From NCBI RefSeq assembly GCF_023168165.1, contig NZ_BQYJ01000001.1, forward strand, positions 372,001 through 436,000: a stretch of DNA of 64,000 nucleotides. The letters are read 5' to 3'. Shown here piece by piece: positions 1 through 8,096 of the stretch. The notes under the pieces are model-generated. The model was not told the DNA's origin. It did no database searches and saw nothing but the letters and a program-made list of their open reading frames with translations. The stretch's first letter is position 1; the number at the start of each line of letters is the position of its first letter. The position numbers and the translations under genes are program-made. This DNA comes from Niallia sp. NCCP-28. GTDB taxonomy: Bacteria > Bacillota > Bacilli > Bacillales > Cytobacillaceae.

Positions 1-2007
1 CTTCCATATGATTCCTATATTAAAGAAGCAATTGCAGAAATTGAAGAAAAATATCCAGACATTAATGTCTATACAGATGGACTTTCTATCCAAACAACAT
101 TAAATAAAAAAGCACAAAATTATGTAGATAAAATTATGTATGAAAATGAAATTGTTCCATTCCCTGATGAAAAATTCCAAGCAGGAATTACCTTGCTTGA
201 TACAAAAACGGGAGGAATTTTAGCAATCGGTGGCGACCGCGATCCCGATGTCAAATTTGGATTCAACTATGCAACAGAGCAAAAAAGACAGCCAGGATCC
301 ACCATTAAGCCAATCCTTGACTATGGACCTGCCATTGAATACTTAAAATGGGGCACATACCATACATTAGTGGATAAAGCTACAACTTACTCAGATGGTA
401 CGCCAATTGGCAACTGGGATAATCAGTATATGGGGTCATTATCGATGCGTGAGGCATTGGCGCGATCTCGTAATATTCCAGCCTTAGAAGCCTTTAAAGA
501 GGTTGGTGCGGACAAGGCACAAGAATTTGCAGCAAATATAGGTGTCGAACTAAAAGAAGTCTATGAATCAGCTTCTATTGGGGGAATAAGCCCAGGTATT
601 TCTTCTCTTGAATTAGCAGGGGCATATAGTGCATTTGGGAATGATGGAATATATAATACGCCACATGCAGTCAAATCGTTTACCTTAAAAGACGGCACAA
701 AGATAAACATGGAACCAGAACCTAAAGCTGCCATGCAAGACTATACTGCATTTTTAATTACAGATATGTTAAAAGATGTAGTAAGCTCCTCGTATGGAAC
801 AGGATCTTATGCAAATGTTTACGGACTGCCAATTGCTGGTAAAACAGGAACAACCAACTATACTGATCAAGAATTGAGCGATTATAATATACCTACAAGC
901 AAAGCTGTTCCAGATGCTTGGTTTGCTGGATATACGACCAACTTTACAATGGCCGTATGGACAGGGTACGAAAGCAGAAAGAATTATATTGAGCCAGGCA
1001 TGGATCAGAAAATTGCTCAAAAAATATTTGCCACTGTTATGGGATATATTTCTGAAGATGTGGAAACCGAAGACTTTAAGCAGCCAGATAGTGTAGAGAC
1101 AGTCAAAATTGAAAAAGGAACTTACCCTGCCCGATTAGCCAGCTCCTATACACCTAGCAGTCAAATTCTTACCGAATATGCGGTCAAAGGCAATATCCTT
1201 AATCAAGTATCTCAGAAATATGATAAACCTGATGCACCCTCTGGCGTAAATGCATCCTATGATAAAGATAACGATGCAATTACATTATCTTGGAAATACG
1301 GCAGCAAAAAAGGAGTTAAATTCCAAGTAAATGTTAGCGTCGATGGCGGGGGTTCAAAGCAGTTAACCCAAACATCTGATAAAAGTCTAAAAATTGCCAA
1401 ACCAACACCAGGAAGCAGTTATACGTTTACTGTCATCGCTGTTAAAGACAGTCAATCAAGTGCTGCTGCTTCAGCAAGTGTGACAATTCCAAAACAAGAA
1501 GTGGAAGAAGAAGAACAGCCAGATGAAGATGAAACTATCGATGATAATGAAGATAAGCAGGATAATGAGGATACAGAAACAGATGATTCCCAAGATCAAG
1601 GTACAGATCAAGGAAATACAGACAATAACAATAATGGGAATAACTCTGGCAATAGCGGCAATAATTCCGACAACAGCGGCAATAATTCCGACAACAGCGG
1701 CAATAATTCCGGCAATAGCGGCAATAATTCCGGCAACAGCGGCAATAATTCCGGCAACAGCGGCAATAATTCCGGCAACAGCGGCAATAATTCCGGCAAC
1801 AGCGGCAATAATTCCGGCAACAGCGGCAATAATTCCGGCAACAGCGGCAATAACTCTAATAATACCAATAGTAATAATAGCAATAATGCAAACGAAGAAG
1901 ATGGAAATGAGAACCCAACAAGTGACTCAGATTCTTCAAATAGTACGACAAACCAAAATAATGGCAATACTACCAATCAGTCAAACAGCAATACAGATAA
2001 CAACTAA
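1..2007 (+). CDS. ponA: Class A penicillin-binding protein 1A, 3' part
   Basis: The reading frame is open from base 1, so the gene starts upstream of the window. This part carries the transpeptidase domain that cross-links peptidoglycan outside the membrane. All three catalytic motifs are visible: STIK (298-309, nucleophilic Ser), SRN (466-474) and KTGT (841-852). A fibronectin type III-like domain follows at about 1237-1490, then an acidic stretch and a long Asn/Gly/Ser tail with 21-bp repeats. The glycosyltransferase domain lies outside the window. As in B. subtilis, the gene faces ypoC-nth-dnaD tail to tail. The low-complexity tail is probably a wall-spanning extension; that is inference. 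The enzyme assignment is secure. Confidence 0.95.
   Translation, partial: LPYDSYIKEAIAEIEEKYPDINVYTDGLSIQTTLNKKAQNYVDKIMYENEIVPFPDEKFQAGITLLDTKTGGILAIGGDRDPDVKFGFNYATEQKRQPGSTIKPILDYGPAIEYLKWGTYHTLVDKATTYSDGTPIGNWDNQYMGSLSMREALARSRNIPALEAFKEVGADKAQEFAANIGVELKEVYESASIGGISPGISSLELAGAYSAFGNDGIYNTPHAVKSFTLKDGTKINMEPEPKAAMQDYTAFLITDMLKDVVSSSYGTGSYANVYGLPIAGKTGTTNYTDQELSDYNIPTSKAVPDAWFAGYTTNFTMAVWTGYESRKNYIEPGMDQKIAQKIFATVMGYISEDVETEDFKQPDSVETVKIEKGTYPARLASSYTPSSQILTEYAVKGNILNQVSQKYDKPDAPSGVNASYDKDNDAITLSWKYGSKKGVKFQVNVSVDGGGSKQLTQTSDKSLKIAKPTPGSSYTFTVIAVKDSQSSAAASASVTIPKQEVEEEEQPDEDETIDDNEDKQDNEDTETDDSQDQGTDQGNTDNNNNGNNSGNSGNNSDNSGNNSDNSGNNSGNSGNNSGNSGNNSGNSGNNSGNSGNNSGNSGNNSGNSGNNSGNSGNNSNNTNSNNSNNANEEDGNENPTSDSDSSNSTTNQNNGNTTNQSNSNTDNN
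1636..1845 (+). repeat. Ten 21-bp tandem repeats in ponA tail
   Basis: Ten in-frame units of 21 bp encode the heptapeptide GNNSGNS. Units two and three carry Asp in place of the second Gly, and the last seven are nearly identical at DNA level. The array is prone to slippage, so its length probably varies between strains. Its regularity keeps all other frames open, which creates spurious overlapping ORFs. Confidence 0.95.
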
Positions 2008-2010
2008 CAA

Positions 2011-2048
2011 AAGAGGACAAAGTCGTTTTGCGACTTTGTCCTCTTTTT
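2011..2048 (+). terminator. Intrinsic terminator after ponA, likely bidirectional
   Basis: A perfect 15-bp stem (2011-2025 with 2031-2045) with a 5-base loop is followed by a T-run. It starts four bases after the ponA stop. The complementary strand also ends in T-residues, so it may serve the minus-strand ypoC operon too. Confidence 0.93.
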
Positions 2049-2122
2049 CATTTTAATTTACGCTGTCATCAGAACCCTACTTTTATTTGTTATGCTAATG
2101 GATTTCTTTATTTTACTATAAG

Positions 2123-2644
2123 CTATCCTTTATTTTTTATTAAATAAATGGCAAATTGCTTTTCTAATTCTTTAAACAACTCTTCTAATTGTTTAAAAGA
2201 ATGATAGCCTGTTACTCTTGAAAGAATAAAATATAATCTTTCCTCAACATTTATTGGCATTATTTTAATATTGCGGCTGATTAATCCCTCTTTAAACGTG
2301 ACAGGCAAGTCATTCAGCCAATATAAACATTCCAAAAAACAACAAATACCATGTGCCATTCCTTTATATATTTGCTCTTTTTTTTGGGCAGCTATATATT
2401 GTGCAATTTCTACTTTCAATAATTTCCACTGATCAATAAGTATTGATACAGATGATTTAATATGCTCTTTTTTCCATGGTATAAAACCATTCAGCCCCTT
2501 TGTATATGCTCCTTCGTGAATAAAAGGCAAGTTAGCTTGGAAAGATTCTATTAAACGCATATCATCTAAATTGAATTCAGTCAAATGAGTTAATTGGGGA
2601 ATTTGCAAATCGGCAGGAAGATGTATACAATAGCTTTTTTCCAT
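2123..2644 (-). CDS. ypoC: YpoC family protein, function unknown
   Basis: A 173-residue protein resembling YpoC, identified mainly by position directly after nth and by size. No catalytic motif or membrane segment is visible; it is mostly helical and Leu/Glu/Lys rich. The start ATG overlaps the nth stop codon by one base (TAATG), which implies translational coupling. An upstream in-frame ATG inside nth would add 21 residues but is less likely. Being the last gene of the dnaD-nth-ypoC cluster, it ends before the shared terminator region with ponA. No function can be given from the sequence. Confidence 0.8.
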   Translation of the reverse strand: MEKSYCIHLPADLQIPQLTHLTEFNLDDMRLIESFQANLPFIHEGAYTKGLNGFIPWKKEHIKSSVSILIDQWKLLKVEIAQYIAAQKKEQIYKGMAHGICCFLECLYWLNDLPVTFKEGLISRNIKIMPINVEERLYFILSRVTGYHSFKQLEELFKELEKQFAIYLIKNKG

Positions 2645-3300
2645 TAGCCGACACCTAATTTTTTTATTCGCTTTTTGCCTTCCCGGCACAGGGATAATAA
2701 AGGACAAATCTCACATTGTGGATTTTGTGCTTTACAATGATAGCGTCCAAAAAAAATCATGCGATGATGCGTTTGCGACCATTCTTCCTTCGGTATTTTT
2801 TTCATTAGTGTTTTTTCGACTTCTAATACAGAATCTTTCCAGCGGCAAAAGCCCAATCTTTTGCTTACCCGCTCTACATGCGTATCAACGGCAATCGCCG
2901 GAATATCATAAGCAACAGATACAACCACGTTAGCCGTTTTTCGCCCAACCCCTGGAAGATTAATTAATTCATCTCGGTCAGCAGGTATTTCCCCATTATA
3001 CTCATCTAACACCATTCGGCATAATTTTTGAATATTTTTTGCTTTATTTCGGTATAATCCAATGGAACGGATATCCTGCTGCAATTCTTCAAGAGGCACA
3101 CGTAAATAATCTTCGGGAGTTTTATACTTTTGGAATAAATTTTTTGTTACTTTATTTACAAGCGCATCTGTACATTGTGCAGACAACGCTACTGCAATCA
3201 CTAGTTCAAATGGATTTGCATGGACTAGTTCACAATGGGCATCAGGAAACATTTCTGCCATTGTATCCAAACAATACCTTATTTCATCTTTTTTCAACAT
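2644..3300 (-). CDS. nth: Endonuclease III
   Basis: A DNA glycosylase/AP lyase that removes oxidised pyrimidines in base excision repair. The 218-residue protein has the helix-hairpin-helix LPGVGRKTANVV (about residues 115-126), with catalytic Lys121 and Asp139 in AVDTHV. A [4Fe-4S] cluster motif is complete: Cys189, Cys196, Cys199 and Cys205 with 6-2-5 spacing. The ATG is preceded by a GAGGT ribosome binding site. It lies between dnaD and ypoC, the usual Bacillus order, with a 190-bp gap to dnaD. Length and key residues are typical of the family. Confidence 0.97.
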   Translation of the reverse strand: MLKKDEIRYCLDTMAEMFPDAHCELVHANPFELVIAVALSAQCTDALVNKVTKNLFQKYKTPEDYLRVPLEELQQDIRSIGLYRNKAKNIQKLCRMVLDEYNGEIPADRDELINLPGVGRKTANVVVSVAYDIPAIAVDTHVERVSKRLGFCRWKDSVLEVEKTLMKKIPKEEWSQTHHRMIFFGRYHCKAQNPQCEICPLLSLCREGKKRIKKLGVG

Positions 3301-3491
3301 ATTTACCTCACCACGTTTTTCCCCTATTCACAGGTTCTTTTTATTTATCGCGCATTATCCGGCTTTTTCTCCAACTTAAACACAGACTGTTAAGTGTCCG
3401 GTGGCAACATCTCTGTGAGCTATATCCTATCTTGTATCAACTAGCAATCCGTAGAAGATAAAAAAATTACCCACTAATTGAAACTTTCGCT

Positions 3492-4205
3492 TTATTGGTC
3501 CAGCCAATTATAAAAAGGAACAGATTTCACCGTACTTTCTACAGAAGATTCCGCTCCTTTTCCTATTGTATATTGTTGATTTTGCCTAAACTTTTTCCCA
3601 TGATTTTTTGCTTGTTGGATAGTTTGGATGCCGTTTTTTTTCCATTCAAAAAGAATTCGATCAATATAGCGAAAATTTATTTTCCCAGAAATCACAGCTT
3701 CTCTAAGAGCTGCTTTTATAATAGTTGGATTATGCTGATCATCATCCACCCACATTCCTAATGTTTCAATTTCAAAAGGAGACAGCGGTCTGCCAAACTC
3801 TGTTTCAAAACAAGAATATAGGTCTGTTTCTGTTTTTTCCGCTTCTTTTGCTTTTTCCTGCTTATTGATTAATAAATATAAATCTATTAATTTATTCCAT
3901 AGTGGTTCTAAAGAATATTGTTCAAAACGTATGCCATTTTCATTATTTCCATCTATTATGGAAATAAACCCTCTTTTTATAAGTTGGCTTAACATTTCAT
4001 GGCATTGTCTAGCATCCATGGTCATATAGCCAGCTAATTCTGCTGGAGTCGGAAATTCATTTCCCTTTTCTAAAAAAGAGTTAATATGCAAAAGCAATAC
4101 TAATTCTTGTTCCGTCAGTTTAAGTGTTTTATAGTGTGTTAGAAGTGTTGTAGGAATGCTGATACTTCCCTCTTGCAACCATTTTAACATTATTGTTTTA
4201 TTCAT
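3492..4205 (-). CDS. dnaD: DNA replication initiation protein DnaD
   Basis: A primosome component that acts with DnaB and DnaI to load the replicative helicase at oriC and at stalled forks. The 237-residue protein has an N-terminal winged-helix region (about 1-120) and a C-terminal DnaB/DnaD domain (about 130-205). The latter ends in the conserved YIDRILFEW signature of the YxxxIxxW type. Start is an ATG with AGAGGTG seven bases upstream. It is separated from asnS by a terminator hairpin, so it probably has its own promoter; I could not locate a convincing one. Confidence 0.95.
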   Translation of the reverse strand: MNKTIMLKWLQEGSISIPTTLLTHYKTLKLTEQELVLLLHINSFLEKGNEFPTPAELAGYMTMDARQCHEMLSQLIKRGFISIIDGNNENGIRFEQYSLEPLWNKLIDLYLLINKQEKAKEAEKTETDLYSCFETEFGRPLSPFEIETLGMWVDDDQHNPTIIKAALREAVISGKINFRYIDRILFEWKKNGIQTIQQAKNHGKKFRQNQQYTIGKGAESSVESTVKSVPFYNWLDQ

Positions 4206-4335
4206 TTAGGACACCTCTAATTCAGTATATCATGACAAATCTCTCTTGTAATAATAAAAAAATGGAATTGCTGGCATGAACTTTTTCTGCGTGCAAAATA
4301 AATCTTATTCTCTTTTGTAAATCAGCTGCATTCCG

Positions 4336-4398
4336 GAAAAATAAACAAGGGAGAATGCCTTTGCTGCTTAAAAATAGAAGCAAAGGCATTCTTCCCTT
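4336..4398 (-). terminator. Intrinsic terminator of asnS
   Basis: A long imperfect stem (4347-4364 with 4380-4398) has a 15-base loop. Read on the minus strand it is followed by a T-rich run. It lies about 140 bp past the asnS stop. Confidence 0.8.
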
Positions 4399-4539
4399 TA
4401 TTAGAAAGGCTTTATAAACTTGGCTGTTGATTTCCTCTTCAGACATTCGTTTTCCCCGCAAGAGTCATACGCCTTTCACTCTAATCAACACGCAGGTAGC
4501 TTTACTGCAACATTAGAAACAAAAAATAATCAAAAGTAA

Positions 4540-5835
4540 TTAAGGATATAAACGGTTTAATAATCGTGGGAATGGAATACTTTCTCTAACATGCTCCACA
4601 CCGCTGATCCATGCAACTGTTCGTTCTAATCCAAGTCCAAATCCGGAATGTGGCACAGAACCATATTTTCTTAATTCTAAATACCATTTATATGTTTCCG
4701 TATCCAATTGATGTTCTTCTACCCGTTTCTCTAAAAGATCCATATCGTGAATGCGTTCAGATCCACCGATAATCTCTCCATATCCTTCTGGAGCAATTAA
4801 GTCTGCACATAGCACAACATCTTCTCTATTTGGATCTGGCTGCATATAGAATGGTTTTAAAGTGGTTGGATAATGAGTAATGAATACAGGCTTATCATAG
4901 CTTTCTGCAATTGCTGTTTCATGAGGAGCTCCAAAATCATCTCCCCACGTAATATCATCAAATCCCTTTTCTTGCAAGAATTTTACTGCATCATCATAGC
5001 TGATTCTTGGGAATGGTGCTGTAATTTTTTCCAATTTAGAGGTATCTCTACCAAGTGTTTTCAACTCAAGAGCACAATTTTTTAATACAGACTGAACGAT
5101 AAAGCTTACATATTCTTCTTGCACTACTAAATTATCTTCAAACTCCACAAATGCCATTTCTGGTTCTATCATCCAGAATTCAATTAAATGGCGGCGGGTT
5201 TTTGATTTTTCTGCACGAAAAGTTGGGCCAAATGAAAATACTTTTCCAAGCGCCATTGCAGCTGCTTCCATATATAGCTGGCCACTTTGGGAAAGATAGG
5301 CATCTTCATCAAAATATTTTGTCGCAAATAATTCCGTTGTGCCTTCTGGTGCACTTCCAGTTAAAATTGGGGGATCTACTTTTGTAAAACCATTTTCATT
5401 AAAGAATTCATATGTGGCGCGGATAATTTCATTGCGCACTTTCATTACAGCATGCTGGCGTTTGGAACGAAGCCACAAATGACGATTATCCATCAAAAAT
5501 TCCGTTCCATGCTCTTTCGGTGTAATCGGATAGTCAACAGAACTATGGATTAATTGAACATCTTTCACCAATAGTTCATACCCAAAAGGAGAACGCTCAT
5601 CTTTTTGTACAAGCCCTGTAACATATACGGATGATTCTTGGGTTAAAGATTTTGCTGTTTGAAACAATTCTTCGCCCACTTCACTTTTTACAACTACGCC
5701 TTGTACAAATCCAGTTCCATCACGAAGCTGCAAAAAGGCAATTTTACCGCTTGAGCGTTTATTGGCAATCCATGCACCTATTTTTACTTCTTTATCAACA
5801 TTTTTCGGTAATTCAGCTATCGTTGATTTAATCAC
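4540..5835 (-). CDS. asnS: Asparaginyl-tRNA synthetase
   Basis: A class IIb aminoacyl-tRNA synthetase that charges tRNA-Asn in the cytoplasm. The N-terminal OB-fold anticodon domain (about 10-110, including [15 protein letters not shown]) precedes the catalytic domain. Motif 2 is seen as [21 protein letters not shown] and motif 3 as [10 protein letters not shown] near the C-terminus. I chose the GTG at 5835 because GGAGG lies eight bases upstream, giving 431 residues, the family length. An upstream ATG would sit inside that ribosome binding site. A good promoter lies at 5950-5978. Confidence 0.95.
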   Translation of the reverse strand: MIKSTIAELPKNVDKEVKIGAWIANKRSSGKIAFLQLRDGTGFVQGVVVKSEVGEELFQTAKSLTQESSVYVTGLVQKDERSPFGYELLVKDVQLIHSSVDYPITPKEHGTEFLMDNRHLWLRSKRQHAVMKVRNEIIRATYEFFNENGFTKVDPPILTGSAPEGTTELFATKYFDEDAYLSQSGQLYMEAAAMALGKVFSFGPTFRAEKSKTRRHLIEFWMIEPEMAFVEFEDNLVVQEEYVSFIVQSVLKNCALELKTLGRDTSKLEKITAPFPRISYDDAVKFLQEKGFDDITWGDDFGAPHETAIAESYDKPVFITHYPTTLKPFYMQPDPNREDVVLCADLIAPEGYGEIIGGSERIHDMDLLEKRVEEHQLDTETYKWYLELRKYGSVPHSGFGLGLERTVAWISGVEHVRESIPFPRLLNRLYP

Positions 5836-5949
5836 AATAAATTCCTCCAAAAACAAAGATCTAAATATGTAAAGAAAAGCAGCAACTGCTAATTTTTTTA
5901 AATGCTGAAAACATTCGATGCTAGCATAAAATTACTTTCCTATCAAAAC

Positions 5950-5978
5950 ATTATACCGAACTTACACGCCACAAGCAA
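5950..5978 (-). promoter_or_regulatory. SigA-type promoter of asnS
   Basis: On the minus strand, TTGCTT (5973-5978) and TATAAT (5950-5955) are separated by 17 bp. It lies about 115 bp upstream of the asnS start, so the mRNA has a leader. Confidence 0.7.
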
Positions 5979-5981
5979 CAT

Positions 5982-6018
5982 AGGAGGGTGTTCCAATAAA
6001 TAGTTGAAACGCCCTCCT
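5982..6018. other. Inverted repeat upstream of asnS promoter
   Basis: An 11-bp arm (5982-5992) pairs with 6008-6018 with one G-T mismatch. No T-run follows on either strand, so it is not a canonical terminator. It sits between the aspB stop and the asnS -35 box. It may be a weak aspB 3' structure or an operator; the sequence does not decide. Confidence 0.5.
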
Positions 6019-6120
6019 CGTCAAATGTCAGCACTTTGCAAACAATATATAAACACTCTAAACCTTCTTTAATTTCATTACTCAGTATATTCTTTTTAAA
6101 AAAGATACTTTACTGCAATA

Positions 6121-7314
6121 TTATTTTGCCATTTTGTTTAGGACAAATTCGTGAATGCGCGCCACTGCTTTCTCCAGGTTTTCTAAAGAAGTCGCATATG
6201 ATAAGCGTATATAGTCTTCTGTTCCAAATCCTGAACCAGGAACAACTGCAACCAGCGCTTCTTCCAACAGTGCAGAAACAAATTCATCTACACTAGCAAA
6301 ACCTGTTAAAGCAGCAGCCTTTTTCACATTAGGGAATAAATAAAAAGCCCCTTTTGGTTTTAAGCAAACGACTCCAGGAATTTCATTTAGCTTTTGGTGA
6401 ATAATATTAAGACGTTCTTCAAATGCTTTATTCATTTCTGCCACAGTATCTTGTGGACCTTTATATGCTTCAATCGCACCGTATTGCGCCGTTGTTGTTG
6501 GATTGGACGTACTGTGGCTTGCCAGATTCGTCATCGCCGTTATAATTTGTTTATTGCCGGCTGCATATCCAATTCTCCAGCCTGTCATTGAATGAGATTT
6601 ACTGACACCATTAATAATAATAGTCGCTTCCTTAAGCTCAGGAGACAATGTCGCAATGGATACATGCACTGCATCTCCATATACCAGCTTTTCATAAATT
6701 TCATCTGAAATAATCAGAATATTATTCGCCAAACAAATCTCGCCAATTGCTTTTAATTCTTCTTCTGTATAAAGCATTCCAGTAGGATTGCTTGGGGAAT
6801 TAATAATAACGGCTTTTGTTTTTTCTGTTATTGCATTTTTTAATTGTTCTGGCGTTATTTTAAACTCATTTTCTTCTAATCCATCTACAAACACCGGCAC
6901 ACCGTCTGCAAGTTTTACTTGTTCTGGATAGCTGACCCAATAAGGTGTTGGTATAATGACTTCATCGCCTTCATCCAATATTACTTGAAACAATGTAAAA
7001 AGCCCATGTTTTGCTCCATTTGTCACAATGATTTCAGAAGCTTCATAATGCAAACCTTGATCTTTTTCTAATTTTTCGCTAATCGTTTGTTTTAGCAACG
7101 GCAGTCCTGCAGCAGGCGTATATTTTGTATGTCCTTCATTCATGCTTTTCACAGCAGCATCAATAATGTTTTGCGGTGTATTAAAATCAGGCTCCCCTGC
7201 TCCTAAACCAATAACATCATAGCCGCTGTCTTTTAACGATTTTGCTTTTGCAGTGATCGCTAAAGTAGTAGACGGTGTTAATGCATTCACTCTTTGTGCT
7301 AACGTAATATTCAT
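6121..7314 (-). CDS. aspB: Aspartate aminotransferase
   Basis: A PLP-dependent class I aminotransferase interconverting aspartate/2-oxoglutarate and oxaloacetate/glutamate. The fold is recognised from GLGAGEPDF near the N-terminus, the NSPSNPTG motif (about residue 170), and SKSHSMTGWRIGY with the PLP-binding Lys (about residue 235). I chose ATG 7314 with GGAGGAG eight bases upstream; an in-frame TTG further up overlaps that site. Length, 397 residues, fits the family. It follows ypmB by 29 bp and precedes asnS, so aspartate and Asn-tRNA formation are neighbours as in B. subtilis. Confidence 0.95.
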   Translation of the reverse strand: MNITLAQRVNALTPSTTLAITAKAKSLKDSGYDVIGLGAGEPDFNTPQNIIDAAVKSMNEGHTKYTPAAGLPLLKQTISEKLEKDQGLHYEASEIIVTNGAKHGLFTLFQVILDEGDEVIIPTPYWVSYPEQVKLADGVPVFVDGLEENEFKITPEQLKNAITEKTKAVIINSPSNPTGMLYTEEELKAIGEICLANNILIISDEIYEKLVYGDAVHVSIATLSPELKEATIIINGVSKSHSMTGWRIGYAAGNKQIITAMTNLASHSTSNPTTTAQYGAIEAYKGPQDTVAEMNKAFEERLNIIHQKLNEIPGVVCLKPKGAFYLFPNVKKAAALTGFASVDEFVSALLEEALVAVVPGSGFGTEDYIRLSYATSLENLEKAVARIHEFVLNKMAK

Positions 7315-7343
7315 GATCTTCTCCTCCAACTAAAGACACTAAT

Positions 7344-7817
7344 TTAGATATTTTCTATATTTAAAAGGATTTCACCTGTTTCAAAATCCAAATAATAATA
7401 ATTTATTAAATCATCTTCTGAATGAGTATATATTTCCCACGCTGGAATTCCCTGAACCATGCCTAATCGAACAGTATTAATGGAGCTTGGGGATCTGTTG
7501 TCCAATAAAGCATTTATTGCATCTTTTTTAGATATTCCATCTTGTTTCTTTTTAACTGTTATACTGTTGTTTTTTTCATTTATCCAGACAATTACATTTT
7601 CCTTTTTGCTGTTTTTTCCCTCTACTATATAATAAGCGTCTGTCCCATGGAATAATGTAAAGTTATCGATACTTTTTACATCTGCTTTTTCTTCAGCAAT
7701 TTCTATTGCTTTTTCTTTGGCAGTTTTTACTGGCTTTACAGCATCCAAATATAGATTTGCTGCAAATCCTAAAATAATCAAACATGCTAAACTTATAATC
7801 CATATCCATTTTTTCAT
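7344..7817 (-). CDS. ypmB: YpmB-like membrane-anchored PepSY-type protein
   Basis: A 157-residue protein with one N-terminal membrane segment (about residues 4-24), then an extracytoplasmic region. The repeated AKEKAIEIAEEKA and KKDAINALL helices with the terminal YYLDFETGEIL strand pattern resemble the DUF5590/PepSY fold. Position directly before aspB matches ypmB of B. subtilis. The molecular function is unknown; PepSY proteins often modulate cell-surface enzymes, but this is only an analogy. The ATG has a weak ribosome binding site (GAAGTGATGA). Confidence 0.85.
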   Translation of the reverse strand: MKKWIWIISLACLIILGFAANLYLDAVKPVKTAKEKAIEIAEEKADVKSIDNFTLFHGTDAYYIVEGKNSKKENVIVWINEKNNSITVKKKQDGISKKDAINALLDNRSPSSINTVRLGMVQGIPAWEIYTHSEDDLINYYYLDFETGEILLNIENI

Positions 7818-7823
7818 TTGTCA

Positions 7824-7946
7824 TCACTTCTTCATATTCATTCTATTAGCATTTTTGTTAAATAGTGGATTATCATCTATTTCCTTTTTTATTTCATCTA
7901 ACTCTGTTTTTAGGAATACGCTGTGGTTCCACTTTCAACCTTTCAT
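7824..7946 (-). pseudogene. Small ORF with in-frame TGA and likely compensating frameshifts
   Basis: An ATG with a perfect AAGGAGG seven bases upstream opens a 41-codon frame that stops at codon 4 (TGA). The same frame then resumes and encodes a charged, protein-like segment (KTELDEIKKEIDDNPLFNKN). The interval between looks coding in the next frame (LKVEPQRIPK). One missing A in the AAA at codon 2 plus one extra A in an A5 run would join everything into about 40 residues. It ends just before ypmB. B. subtilis has ypmA near here, but this does not resemble what I recall of it. It may be a decayed gene, a sequencing error or chance. Confidence 0.35.
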
Positions 7947-8007
7947 TCTCTTCCTCCTTGAAATTAAATTAACTATCAGGAAATACATTCAATTATTCTC
8001 ATCAGTT

Positions 8008-8037
8008 ATTATAACAGCAAGTATCAAGAGAAAGGAA
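8008..8037 (-). promoter_or_regulatory. Possible SigA promoter for ypmB-aspB
   Basis: On the minus strand TATAAT (8008-8013) has TTCCTT (8032-8037) 18 bp upstream. The -10 is perfect and the -35 is weak. It lies in the dinG-ypmB gap and would drive ypmB and aspB. Confidence 0.45.
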
Positions 8038-8096
8038 CACTTTTCCCTATTAAAAAATTCTAAACTATTTAATTTTTCTAAATTAACTTTTTGGCT

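Noticed and set aside
1636-1845. CRISPR-like regular repeat
   Set aside because: Units are contiguous, without spacers, and in frame with ponA.
1523-2056. Long overlapping ORFs on both strands across the ponA tail
   Set aside because: They are shadows of the 21-bp repeat, which is free of stops in several frames.
4222-4461. 79-codon minus-strand ORF between dnaD and asnS
   Set aside because: Most of it is the arms of the asnS terminator hairpin, and no ribosome binding site precedes its start.
5982-6018. T-box or attenuator before asnS
   Set aside because: The hairpin is upstream of the promoter, and no T-box AGGGTGGNACCGCG motif or specifier stem is seen.
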